Assembly: GCF_040907265.1 (NCBI RefSeq)
Contig: NZ_JBFOHP010000002.1
Coordinates: 4,092,001 to 4,156,000 of the forward strand
DNA from: Streptomyces sclerotialus
GTDB lineage: Bacteria > Actinomycetota > Actinomycetes > Streptomycetales > Streptomycetaceae
Direction of reading: 5' to 3'
DNA: 64,000 nucleotides
Positions within the stretch are counted from its first letter, which is position 1. The number at the start of each line of letters is the position of its first letter. A program made the position numbers and the translations under genes. The notes beneath the pieces are model-generated. The model made no database searches. It was not told where the DNA came from and saw only the letters and a program-made list of their open reading frames with translations. Of this stretch, positions 54,313 through 62,404 are shown in pieces.

Positions 54313-55296
54313 GTGGCTGGATTCAGGATGGGTCGCGGGCGGGATTCCCGCGCCGCGCAGCAGGGGCAGCAGGGCCAGGCCCCGTACGGTCAGCAGGCTC
54401 CTTACGGTCAGCCTGCCCCGTACGGCCAGGCACCTTACGGTCAGCAGCAGACGCCGTACGGCCGCCAGGCTCCGCCCCCCGCTCAGGGGCAGTGGCAGCA
54501 GCAGGCTCCGCACGGCGCGGCCCGGGGGGCCGGGCAGCACGGTGAGCCCGAGTACTTCGGCGACGCGGGGCACGCCCCGCAGCAGCCGCCCTACGGCGGC
54601 GCCCGCTCGGACGCGCCGGGCCACACCCAGCAGTTCAGTGTGGGCGAGGCGCCGGACGCGTACGGCGGCCAGTACGGCAACGCGCCGTACGACGACGGCC
54701 AGTACGGCGGGGGCAGCACCTACCAGGCCGGCCAGTCGGCGGCGCCGCCGGCCGGCCCGCGGCTGCCGTGGAAGGAACTGCTGACCGGCATCGTCCGCCG
54801 GCCCGACCAGACCTTCTGGCAGATGCGCGACTACGCGGTGTGGGCCCCGGCCCTCGTCGTGACCTTCATCTACGGCCTGCTCGCGGTCTTCGGCTTCGAC
54901 GCGGCCCGCGAGGACGTGCTCAACGCCACGCTCTCCCAGAGCATCCCGTGGGTGCTGATCACCGGCGTGATGTTCGTCCTCGGCGGGCTGATCCTGGGGG
55001 CCGTGACCCACACGCTCGCCCGGCAGCTCGGCGGCGACGGCGCGTGGCAGCCGACCATCGGCCTGTCCATGCTGATCATGTCGATCACGGACGCGCCGCG
55101 GCTGCTCTTCGCGATGTTCCTGGGCGGTGACAGCACGCTCGTGCAGGTCATCGGCTGGCTGACCTGGCTCGCCGCCGCCTACCTCTTCACCACGATGGTC
55201 CGCAGGTCGCACGACCTGCCCTGGCCCAAGGCGCTGGGCGCCTCCGCGATCCAGCTGGTCGCCCTGCTGGCCCTGGTGAAGCTCGGCACGCTGTAG
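54313..55296 (+). CDS. Yip1-domain membrane protein
   Basis: 327 residues from GTG 54313 (VAGFRMGRGRDSR). The first 150 residues are a Gln/Gly/Pro/Tyr-rich repeat region with many PYGQ units, probably cytoplasmic and disordered. Five membrane helices follow (YAVWAPALVVTFIYGLLAVFG, WVLITGVMFVLGGLILGAVT and more), forming a Yip1 domain. PYGQ-rich regions are common on actinobacterial membrane proteins. Function unknown. It converges on the lipase gene at a bidirectional terminator. Confidence 0.9.
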   Translation: MAGFRMGRGRDSRAAQQGQQGQAPYGQQAPYGQPAPYGQAPYGQQQTPYGRQAPPPAQGQWQQQAPHGAARGAGQHGEPEYFGDAGHAPQQPPYGGARSDAPGHTQQFSVGEAPDAYGGQYGNAPYDDGQYGGGSTYQAGQSAAPPAGPRLPWKELLTGIVRRPDQTFWQMRDYAVWAPALVVTFIYGLLAVFGFDAAREDVLNATLSQSIPWVLITGVMFVLGGLILGAVTHTLARQLGGDGAWQPTIGLSMLIMSITDAPRLLFAMFLGGDSTLVQVIGWLTWLAAAYLFTTMVRRSHDLPWPKALGASAIQLVALLALVKLGTL

Positions 55297-55336
55297 CGCC
55301 GCCCGCTGCCCGCAGAACCGGCGACACATCCTGAGG

Positions 55337-55368
55337 CAGGGCCCCGTTCCCGAGGGAACGGGGCCCTG
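55337..55368. terminator. Bidirectional terminator between Yip1 and lipase genes
   Basis: CAGGGCCCCGTTCC against GGAACGGGGCCCTG, a perfect 14-bp stem with a 4-nt loop, between convergent genes. Confidence 0.9.
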
Positions 55369-55420
55369 TCGCATATCGACCAGCGCGCGGCCCGTGCCGA
55401 ACTCCCGCCCGGTCCGCGTG

Positions 55421-55434
55421 GTTTCACGTGAAAC
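55421..55434. promoter_or_regulatory. parS: parS site overlapping the lipase stop codon
   Basis: GTTTCACGTGAAAC is an exact ParB site. Read on the minus strand, it supplies the last codons and the TGA stop of the SGNH hydrolase gene (FT-stop). Confidence 0.85.
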
Positions 55435-56965
55435 GCTGCGTAGCCGCACCCTCACACTTCCGCAGTCGCAGCGCGTCCTTCGCCGAGGCCAGCGTCAGGC
55501 ACAGGTCGCGGGCCGCCTCCGGACGGATGGTCTGCCCGTCCTTCACGAACCGCTGGTTGGCCGCGCCCGAGCAGTTCCAGAGCACCAGCCCGGCCCCGGC
55601 CTCGTACTTCGCCCCCGGCACGTCCAGGCACCGGTCCTGCGTCAGCTCGACGTGCAGCGACCGCCGGCCGCTGTCGTACCACCAGCCCTGGTTCCGCTGG
55701 TCCTTGCAGTCCCAGCCGCCGACCGCGGTGCCGTTGCGCGAACTGCCACCGGTCGCGTCCACGCAGCTTCCCGTACCGGCGTTCGTCAGCGGCCGGTACG
55801 CGTCGTCCCAGGCCCCCGCGTACAGCTCAGGCTTCCCCGTGCTCGCCGGGTCCGCGCAGGACGCCTCGCGCAGGCCGGAGGCGTAGAGCTGGGTGAGGCA
55901 GGAGGCGAAGGCGGCGTGCCCGCGCGCGTTCGGGTGGAAGGACTGGCGTACGGAGTTGGCGTCCGGCGGGAACGGGTTCGAGAGGTCGACGTACAGGCCG
56001 CGCGCCCAGGGGTCCTCCATGCACACCTCGTGCCCGTGGAAGAGCCGCGAGTTGTCCAGGTACACGGCGCCCGAGTCCCGCGCCGCCTTCCGCATGCCCT
56101 CCTCGAAGGCCGGGACCGCGGCGTTGCGCCCCCATGCCGAGTCGGAGGTGTAGCCCGTGCAGCCGCCCGGCAGCTTCCCCGGGTAGTTCGGGTTGTCCTC
56201 GATGTCCGGCCCGATCGGGCTCGGGTAGCCCATCACCACGAGCTTGTAGTCGCCGTCCGCGTACCCGGCGTCCCGCATCACCGTCCGCAGGTCGGCGACG
56301 GTCTGCTCGACCTTGGGCACCAGCCCGTCCACCCGCGCCTGCCACCCCGGCGCGTACTTCGGCTCGCAGGCGCCCTGCAGCAGGAGCCAGCGGGTGACGC
56401 AGTCCGTCATCACCGGCCCGAACTGCAGGTCGTCGTTGGCCCCGGCCACCAGCACGACCATCTTCAGCCGGGTGTTCCTGGCCTTGACCGCCAGGCTGTC
56501 GCTCTGCACCAGCTCATCGGCGTACTGCTTGCTGCCACCGGCCCTGATGTTCCCGGTGTACGCACCCGAGCAGGAGACGTTGTACGTCACGTCCGCGGCG
56601 ATGCCGGTCCGGTGGATGGCCGCGTCCGGCGACCGGTGGCACCAGTTGTCCGGCCCGTCGGTCCCCGGTTCGTACGTCCCGACGCCCTCGCCCGAGATCT
56701 CACTGTCCCCCAGCGAGATCAGCGAGGTCTTGCGCTGCTCCATCGGGCGTTCGGCCGGGTCCCCGTACAGCTCGGTGGCCTCCCGGGCCCTGATCTTCTC
56801 CAGCTCGGGCGGCAGCGGCTTGCTGTCCGCCACGGCCGCCGCGGCCCCGGCCGACGGCTGGGCCGCCACGCTCGCCCCCGTACCGGCGGCGGTCACACCA
56901 CCGGTCAGCACCATCACGGCGGCGGCTGCGGTCACCAGCCGCCGCCCTCGTCTCGCACGCACCAT
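55424..56965 (-). CDS. Secreted SGNH/GDSL hydrolase with ricin-type lectin domain
   Basis: 513 residues. A Sec signal peptide (VTAAAAVMVLTGGVTAAG) is followed by an SGNH esterase/lipase domain (about 80-370). It has the nucleophile Ser88 in SLGDSEISGEG, VAGANDDLQFG as block III, and SFHPNARGHAAFA with the catalytic His. The C-terminal 130 residues form a ricin-B trefoil lectin (CVDATGGSSRNGTAVGGWDC, DRCLDVPGA, NQRFVKDGQTIRP) likely to bind carbohydrate. GGGAGG precedes ATG 56965. Its last codons lie inside a parS site. Confidence 0.94.
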   Translation of the reverse strand: MVRARRGRRLVTAAAAVMVLTGGVTAAGTGASVAAQPSAGAAAAVADSKPLPPELEKIRAREATELYGDPAERPMEQRKTSLISLGDSEISGEGVGTYEPGTDGPDNWCHRSPDAAIHRTGIAADVTYNVSCSGAYTGNIRAGGSKQYADELVQSDSLAVKARNTRLKMVVLVAGANDDLQFGPVMTDCVTRWLLLQGACEPKYAPGWQARVDGLVPKVEQTVADLRTVMRDAGYADGDYKLVVMGYPSPIGPDIEDNPNYPGKLPGGCTGYTSDSAWGRNAAVPAFEEGMRKAARDSGAVYLDNSRLFHGHEVCMEDPWARGLYVDLSNPFPPDANSVRQSFHPNARGHAAFASCLTQLYASGLREASCADPASTGKPELYAGAWDDAYRPLTNAGTGSCVDATGGSSRNGTAVGGWDCKDQRNQGWWYDSGRRSLHVELTQDRCLDVPGAKYEAGAGLVLWNCSGAANQRFVKDGQTIRPEAARDLCLTLASAKDALRLRKCEGAATQRFT

Positions 56966-57090
56966 TGGGCCTCCCCTCCGGTCTGCTGTTACCGCCGGTT
57001 TCTACTCGCAGGTAGACCCCGGCGGAACACCCGCCACAGGATTGGCCCGATTTCGCCATACGCACCGACCGGTGCGCCCGGCAGAGGACT

Positions 57091-57588
57091 TCAGGCGTCG
57101 AGAACCTGGCCTTCACGCCGGACGACCGGCGGCTCGACGCTCCACGGAAAGTTGATCCAGTCGTCCGTGCGCTGCCAGACGTACTCGCACTTCACCAGCG
57201 ACTGCGACTTCTCGTAGATCACCGCGCTGCGCACCTCGGCGACGGTCCCCTGGCAGAAGTCGTGCACCAGTTTCAGCGTCTTCCCGGTGTCGGCGACGTC
57301 GTCCGCGATCAGGACCTTCTTGTCGGAGAAGTCGATCGCGTTCGGCACCGGCGCCAGCATGACCGGCATCTCCAGCGTCTCGCCCACGCCGGTGTAGAAC
57401 TCCACGTTCACCAGGTGGATGTTCTTGCAGTCCAGCGCGTACGCCAGACCGCCGGCGACGAACACACCACCGCGCGCGATGCTCAGCACGATGTCGGGCT
57501 CGTACCCGTCGTCGGCGATCGTCTGCGCCAGCTCGCGGATGGCGACGCCGAAGCGCTCGTACGTCAGATTTTCCCGCACGTCACTCAC
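57091..57588 (-). CDS. Phosphoribosyltransferase family protein
   Basis: 165 residues, type I phosphoribosyltransferase fold. It has IVLSIARGGVFVAGGLAYAL as the flexible-loop region and the PRPP-binding motif VLIADDVADTGKTLKLV, with adjacent acidic residues. This resembles the hypoxanthine/xanthine-guanine phosphoribosyltransferase-like proteins found beside dcd in Streptomyces. The base specificity cannot be read. GTG 57588 follows a purine-rich GAGAGAGA. It lies 96 nt downstream of dcd on the same strand and may be co-transcribed, which points to a nucleotide-salvage pair. Confidence 0.92.
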   Translation of the reverse strand: MSDVRENLTYERFGVAIRELAQTIADDGYEPDIVLSIARGGVFVAGGLAYALDCKNIHLVNVEFYTGVGETLEMPVMLAPVPNAIDFSDKKVLIADDVADTGKTLKLVHDFCQGTVAEVRSAVIYEKSQSLVKCEYVWQRTDDWINFPWSVEPPVVRREGQVLDA

Positions 57589-57684
57589 GTATCTCTCTCA
57601 GCCCTCTAGCGATCCCGCCCCACGGCGCCGCTCCCCTGCGAGCACGCCGCCGGGCCACTGCGTTCCCCCGCCGCCGTACGGTCC

Positions 57685-58260
57685 TCAGACCTGCGTACGG
57701 TGGAAGTTCTTGAACGACCGCGAGGGCGTCGGCCCGCGCTGCCCCTGATAGCGGGAGCCGTACCGCTCCGACCCGTACGGGAACTGGGCCGGCGAGGTGA
57801 GCCGGAACATGCACAGCTGCCCGATCTTCATGCCCGGCCACAGCTTCATCGGCAGCGTCGCGACGTTGCTCAGCTCCAGCGTGACGTGCCCGCTGAACCC
57901 GGGGTCGATGAAGCCGGCCGTCGAGTGCGTCAGCAGCCCCAGCCGCCCCAGCGAGCTCTTGCCCTCCAGCCGGGACGCGATGTCGTCGGGCAGCGTGATG
58001 ACCTCGTACGTCGACGCCAGCACGAACTCGCCCGGGTGCAGGATGAAGGCCTCGTCCCCCTCGGGCACGACCTCCCGCGTCAGGTCGAGCTGCTCGACGG
58101 AGGGGTCGATGTGCGGGTACCGGTGGTTCTCGAACACTCGGAAGTACCGATCGAGGCGCACATCAATACTCGACGGCTGGACCATCGACTCGTCGTAGGG
58201 ATCGATACGCACCCGGCCCGCGTCGATCTCGGCCCGGATGTCCTTGTCTGAGAGAAGCAC
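57685..58260 (-). CDS. dcd: dCTP deaminase
   Basis: Converts dCTP to dUTP, the precursor of dTMP. 191 residues, the standard length. Motifs: [13 protein letters not shown] start, [33 protein letters not shown], the substrate loop [25 protein letters not shown] (shown only in part here), GHVTLELSN and the C-terminal [11 protein letters not shown]. The GTG at 58260 lies 6 nt after TATCCT, with no ribosome site, so it fits leaderless translation. The longer frame to 58368 is rejected. Confidence 0.97.
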   Translation of the reverse strand: MLLSDKDIRAEIDAGRVRIDPYDESMVQPSSIDVRLDRYFRVFENHRYPHIDPSVEQLDLTREVVPEGDEAFILHPGEFVLASTYEVITLPDDIASRLEGKSSLGRLGLLTHSTAGFIDPGFSGHVTLELSNVATLPMKLWPGMKIGQLCMFRLTSPAQFPYGSERYGSRYQGQRGPTPSRSFKNFHRTQV

Positions 58261-58266
58261 GCCACG

Positions 58267-58272
58267 AGGATA
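58267..58272 (-). promoter_or_regulatory. Leaderless -10 element of dcd
   Basis: TATCCT lies exactly 6 nt before GTG 58260. Confidence 0.55.
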
Positions 58273-58370
58273 CGCGTCCGGTACCCGGGGCTCCGCATCC
58301 CGCTCCCGCCCCGGCTCCTCACCCCGCCCCGTCCCGTCCCTGCCCCGCCGCCGTCCCCTTCCGGGCATAC

Positions 58371-58408
58371 GCGAGGGCCCGGCCCCCTTCCGGGAACCGG
58401 GCCCTCGC
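58371..58408 (-). terminator. Terminator between small Cys-rich gene and dcd
   Basis: GCGAGGGCCCGG and its perfect complement (12 bp) around a 14-nt loop, 8 nt after the stop of the 52-residue gene. Confidence 0.8.
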
Positions 58409-58416
58409 CGCTCTCG

Positions 58417-58575
58417 TTAACGCTTCTCCATCTGCACAGGGACCGCGTGGCGCAGCCGCGCGCAGCGCGGGCACCGCAGCAGCCGACCGGGACCGAGCCG
58501 GTCAGTGGTCTGCATCGGGAACGAAGCGGTGCTGAACACGTGCCCTTCGGCACAACGGACGACGGTGCGCTCCAT
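58417..58575 (-). CDS. Small Cys-rich (zinc-ribbon-like) protein, 52 residues
   Basis: A 52-residue frame starting MERTVVRCAEGHVFST at ATG 58575, with GGGAGAGGGA a few bases upstream, and ending VPVQMEKR-stop. It has one Cys-x4-His pair (CAEGH) near the N-terminus and a CPRC pair at about residues 36-39, which together could bind a zinc ion as a compact ribbon. It is followed by its own terminator. Codon bias, ribosome site and terminator support it as real, despite its small size. Function unknown. Confidence 0.75.
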   Translation of the reverse strand: MERTVVRCAEGHVFSTASFPMQTTDRLGPGRLLRCPRCARLRHAVPVQMEKR

Positions 58576-58822
58576 CAAGTCCCTCTCCCAAACGCATGGA
58601 CAACAAAAGCCACATTAGGGGATGAACTGGGCGCACTCCCAGGCGGCACTCCGAACCGGGGAAGAGTCCCCACCGTACGCCCCAACTCCCGCACCCCGCA
58701 CCCCGCATACGCCCCCCGCACCACCCCCGGACATGACAAAGGCCTCACGGTCAAATGCACCGGAGGCCAGGGATGGGGTACAGTGTGCGACGATGCACCG
58801 CCTTGCAAGATCAGGCGGTCAC

Positions 58823-58896
58823 GCGGGTGTAGTTTAATGGTAGAACATGAGCTTCCCAAGCTCAGAGCGCGGGTTCGATTCCCGTCACCCGCTCCA
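58823..58896 (+). tRNA. tRNA-Gly (anticodon CCC)
   Basis: The acceptor stem GCGGGTG pairs with CACCCGC, followed by T and an encoded CCA. The D arm is TAGTTTAATGGTAG. The anticodon stem TGAGC / GCTCA has loop TTCCCAA, so the anticodon is CCC, reading GGG. The T arm is GCGGGTTCGATTCCCGT. A TACAGT hexamer about 40 nt upstream may be the -10; no good -35 is seen. The preceding 247-nt gap has no other feature. Confidence 0.96.
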
Positions 58897-59051
58897 GAGT
58901 TGAGGCCCAGGTCGGAGGACCTGGGCCTTGTTGTTGTGCGCCGAGCTGTGAGGGGTGGGGCTCGGTAACCGGTGCGGCAGTCGGTCCCGCTCCGTAAGCT
59001 CGTACGGGCCCGGCGTGTGACGCCGGTCGTCTTCTTCGAGGTGGAGCCTCC

Positions 59052-59690
59052 ATGACGACATCGCGGGACCTGTTGCTCACCGTTCTGGACACAGCACCCG
59101 GCCGTCCTCCGGAGCAGGGCGAGCTGTCGCTCGCGCTGGCGGGTGCCGAGTTGATCGACCTCCTGGCCGCCCGGGCCGTCGGGCTGGACGGCGATCGCAT
59201 CGTGCCGCGTGACCAGCCGGCGGTGGGGGATCACCTGCTGGCCGAGGCCGCCGCTGCGGTCGTCCGGCAGGCGCCGTACGAGTCGGTCGAGGACTGGCTG
59301 TGGCGCCGGGGCCGCGGACTCGCCCAGGCGTACCTGGCCGCTCTGGAGGCCGAGGGGCTCCTCACCCGGCAGCGTTCCCGCCGGCTGCTCTCCCGGGCCG
59401 GTCATCCGGCACCGGCGGATACGGCCGACCGCCGCCGGGCGGTGGACCGCTGGGCGGCGGACGAACCCGTCCTGGCCGCCCTCGGAGCGGCCCTCGGAGT
59501 GCGCGGTGAGTCGGCCGGAGAGCCCCCGGTCGGAGAGCCCCCGCCCGTGACGGACGACGTGGACGACGTGGACGACGTGGTGGCGGCCGTGCTGGCCGCC
59601 GTCAACGACGCGCTGCTGGAACTGGAGGCCGTACGGCAACGGCGCGCCATCGAGGAGGCGGCCTTCGACAACGTCTGGCGGGGAGTCTGA
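59052..59690 (+). CDS. GPP34 family protein
   Basis: 212 residues of the Golgi phosphoprotein 3 (GOLPH3/GPP34) fold, which in eukaryotes binds phosphatidylinositol-4-phosphate. The N-terminal ...LTVLDTAPGRPPEQGELSLALAGAELIDLLAA and the helix LAQAYLAALEAEGLLTRQ fit the family. Acidic repeats DDVDDVDDVV lie near the end. Streptomyces commonly encodes several such proteins of unknown role. GAGGTGGAG precedes ATG 59052. Confidence 0.88.
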   Translation: MTTSRDLLLTVLDTAPGRPPEQGELSLALAGAELIDLLAARAVGLDGDRIVPRDQPAVGDHLLAEAAAAVVRQAPYESVEDWLWRRGRGLAQAYLAALEAEGLLTRQRSRRLLSRAGHPAPADTADRRRAVDRWAADEPVLAALGAALGVRGESAGEPPVGEPPPVTDDVDDVDDVVAAVLAAVNDALLELEAVRQRRAIEEAAFDNVWRGV

Positions 59691-59720
59691 CCGCAGAGGA
59701 CCGGTGACCGTAGGCAGGGG

Positions 59721-61022
59721 TCAGTTGAACTCGCGGGCCACCAGGGGCAGGGCCTTGCGGACCGTGGTGTTGTGGTCGGCTTGGCCGATGTCGGTGAGCC
59801 GGTGCTCGGCGCCGTTCCCGGTCAACTGGGCCTGGCAGTGCAGCGTGTTGTCGTACGCGACGTCCTTGTCGCCCTTCGCGTGGTAGAGGTGCATGGGGAC
59901 GGTGGGCCGCCAGTCGCATGTCGTGTCCAGGGTGTTCAGCCGGCGCCGCAGCTCGCCCGTGGGGTGCCGCACCTTTTCCAGGAACGCCTCGGTGAACAGG
60001 TCCTTCGAGGCAGGCGGCAGCGCGGCCGCGATCTCCGACGACGTGTGGTCGCCGTCGAAGAGCGTCTCCACGGTCTTGTCGTACGGGGCGCGGAACGCCT
60101 CGCCCGGCGCGTCGTACAGCCCGTACAGCCGGTCCCAGGCGACCGTGAAGTAGGCGAGGTAGAGCGAGGACCGGACGATCTTGTCGTCCGCGGCCGCCGC
60201 CTCGAAGGCGCTCAGGTCGAACGGGCCGGCGATCGGGGCGAGCGCACCCAGCCGGAAGGAGGGGTCGACGCGCTGCTGCAGCGCCCGGCCGAACATCATC
60301 GTGGCGGGCCCGCCCTGGGAGAACCCGCTGACCTTCACGCGCCGGGCGAGGGTACGGCCGTCCCGGCGTACGACCGTACGGGTCGCCCGCAGCGCGTCCA
60401 GCGCGGCGTCCACGGTGGCCCGCGGGTCGCCGTACGGGTGGGTGCCGGGCCCTTCGCCCAGCCCGAGGTAGTCCGGTGCCGAGACGGCCCGGCCCGTCGA
60501 GGCGAACAGCAGCGCGGCGGCCCGGTCGGTGGAATCCGGGTTCACGGAGGCCACGTCGCCCCGGTACACGGTCGTGCCGTGCAGCCAGGAAACGGCCTGG
60601 AGGTGCCGTCGGCCGTTCGCCGGTACGGCCGTCAGTGCGCTGGCGGTGGTGGGCGCGCCCTTGGCGTCGCGGGTCCGGTAGACGACGCGGTGCGCCCGTA
60701 CGCCGTACCGGACCTGCGACGCGTCGATGCCCGCCCGCTCCAGCCGGGCGGCGACCTCGGCCGCCGTCAGGTCGGCCACTTCGGTACGGGAGACGACGGA
60801 GCCGCGTGCGGCGTGCCGCTCGCCGGAGGAGGCGGAGGAGGAGAAGAGGGAGGCGGAGGAGAAGAAGGGGGCGAAGGGGGCGGTGGAGGCGGCTGCCGCC
60901 GTCGGGGGCGGGCTGTCGGCGGAGGCGGGTACGGACGGTGCCAGGAGGGACACGGCGCATGCCGTGGCGAGCACGGCGGATGCGGCGATCTGCCGTCGGC
61001 GGAGGTGAGTCGCGGTCGTCAT
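59721..61022 (-). CDS. Secreted alpha/beta hydrolase (lipase/esterase-like)
   Basis: 433 residues from ATG 61022. A Sec signal (RRQIAASAVLATACAVSLLA, cleavage near SASAD-like PASA) is followed by a Ser-rich linker. The hydrolase domain has SWLHGTTVYRGD, the nucleophile Ser in VSGFSQGGPATMMFG, and late acidic and His residues (MHLYHAKGDKDVAYDN; IGQADHNTTV). It resembles secreted lipases and tripeptidyl-type hydrolases of Streptomyces; substrate unknown. It converges on GPP34 with 30 nt between stops. Confidence 0.88.
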   Translation of the reverse strand: MTTATHLRRRQIAASAVLATACAVSLLAPSVPASADSPPPTAAAASTAPFAPFFSSASLFSSSASSGERHAARGSVVSRTEVADLTAAEVAARLERAGIDASQVRYGVRAHRVVYRTRDAKGAPTTASALTAVPANGRRHLQAVSWLHGTTVYRGDVASVNPDSTDRAAALLFASTGRAVSAPDYLGLGEGPGTHPYGDPRATVDAALDALRATRTVVRRDGRTLARRVKVSGFSQGGPATMMFGRALQQRVDPSFRLGALAPIAGPFDLSAFEAAAADDKIVRSSLYLAYFTVAWDRLYGLYDAPGEAFRAPYDKTVETLFDGDHTSSEIAAALPPASKDLFTEAFLEKVRHPTGELRRRLNTLDTTCDWRPTVPMHLYHAKGDKDVAYDNTLHCQAQLTGNGAEHRLTDIGQADHNTTVRKALPLVAREFN

Positions 61023-61175
61023 GCCCGTACTCTGTCGCTCCCGCCCCACCCGTCACATTGGCGCAAGTACCCCGATGTCGCTGGGGTTTCCCCCAGCGGT
61101 GCGCGGGTGCTGACCGGTCCCTTCCGGCTCAGCGGGCCGACCCGTTCCCGGCTCAGCGGGTCGCCGGTCCCCGCC

Positions 61176-61586
61176 TCAGCGCCCCGCCCGGCGGGCGACG
61201 TCGCGGGCCCAGAGGACGAGGGGGGCCTGGAGCGGGAGGCGGGCGAGGGCCGCGTTCCTGAGCGGCGCTGGGCGGTGCCGCCAGTCGACGGCCATCTGGA
61301 CGTTCGCGGGGAAGACACCGACGAAGAAGGCGGCGGTGGCCAGGGCCGCCACCCGCCGGGTACGCGGGTGGGCGAGGCCGGCCGCCAGGGCCAGCTCCGC
61401 CACGCCGCTGGCGTACGTCCAGCCACGTGCCGCGCCGGGCAGGGCGCGCGGCACGGTCGCGTCGAACGGCTTGGGCGCGGCGAAGTGCAGCACCCCCGCA
61501 CCGGCCAGCAGGCCCGCGAGCAGCTTGGGCGAACGTGCGGTGCGGTCGGTGATGCGGTCAGCGGTGCGGTCGGTGGTGCGGGACAT
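61176..61586 (-). CDS. DoxX-family membrane protein
   Basis: 136 residues. An Arg/Thr/Asp-rich N-terminus is followed by about four short helices: LLAGLLAGAGVLHFAAPKPFD, YASGVAELALAAGLA, VAALATAAFFVGVFPANVQMAV and a last amphipathic segment RLPLQAPLVLWARDVARR. This is the DoxX/DoxD-like fold of thiosulfate:quinone oxidoreductase subunits, but single copies in actinobacteria have no firm role. GGAGG precedes the ATG at 61586. Confidence 0.88.
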   Translation of the reverse strand: MSRTTDRTADRITDRTARSPKLLAGLLAGAGVLHFAAPKPFDATVPRALPGAARGWTYASGVAELALAAGLAHPRTRRVAALATAAFFVGVFPANVQMAVDWRHRPAPLRNAALARLPLQAPLVLWARDVARRAGR

Positions 61587-61753
61587 GGCGCCTCCAGTAC
61601 GGGCCGGGAGTGCGAGCGGGCCGCAAAGAGCGGCCCGGGAGGGCGGGCCGCCGGAAGAGGCCCGGGAAGCGCGACCTTACTCCGGAGTAAGTTGACCCGT
61701 AAGAGGCTTCGGGCCCGCCGTGACCGGCGTCACCGTGCGCGTCACCGTGCGCG

Positions 61754-62167
61754 TCACCGTTCGTGGAGGTGCTGGTCCCGGCCCGCCTGGTAGACCCGGG
61801 CGGAGCCGGAGGCCGTGGCGTGCTGGGTGATCACCGGGGCCGCCGGAGCGTCGTCGGGGGAGACCTCGGCCAGCAGCGCGCGGAGGTCGTCGGCGACGTC
61901 CGGGCGCGCGGCGAGCAGCCGGCGGATGCGGCCCTGCCAGTCCCGGCGCAGCTCCTCCTCGGTCTCCTCGTCCTCCGTGCCGCGGGCCGCGAGCAGGTCC
62001 TCGCGAGCCGCCTCCAGCTCGGCCGAGACGGCGTCGGCGCGGTCCGGGCGGACCCGCCGCCACAGGCCGACGACACCCTCCCGTACGCCCTGCCAGGCCT
62101 CGGTGGCCATCAGCGTGACGAGTGTCGTGCCGGCGGTGCCCGCCAGCGCCGCGATCTCCGGATCCAT
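61754..62167 (-). CDS. Small helical protein with [14 protein letters not shown] C-terminal tail
   Basis: 137 residues from ATG 62167 (GAAGGGGGAA upstream). An N-terminal hydrophobic helix ([20 protein letters not shown]) may be membrane-inserted. A charged helical middle ([41 protein letters not shown]) leads to the tail [20 protein letters not shown]. This tail resembles short C-terminal modules seen on many actinobacterial conflict and signalling proteins. No partner gene with a matching module is adjacent. Function unknown. Confidence 0.75.
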   Translation of the reverse strand: MDPEIAALAGTAGTTLVTLMATEAWQGVREGVVGLWRRVRPDRADAVSAELEAAREDLLAARGTEDEETEEELRRDWQGRIRRLLAARPDVADDLRALLAEVSPDDAPAAPVITQHATASGSARVYQAGRDQHLHER

Positions 62168-62404
62168 GCGCGTTCCCCCTTCGCGTGCGGCGGCCGTCCG
62201 CCGCCTCCTGCCCGCACGGTACGTGACCGGCCCTCCTCCCGTGGAGATCCCCGGCGGTCCGCCGGCATTGCTCTTCCGGCCACGGGTACCGCGTACCCCG
62301 GCCGATCCTGCGTTGCCGGGTGGCGCCCCGGCTCCCAGCATGGAAAGGGTCGGTTCGACGGGAAAGCCGGAGAAGGCTGGAGAAGGCCGGAGAAGGGTAG
62401 ATAC

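Noticed and set aside
58970..59050. Phage or integrative-element attachment site at tRNA-Gly
   Set aside because: Integrases often use tRNA ends, but no integrase or direct repeat of the tRNA 3' end is visible nearby.
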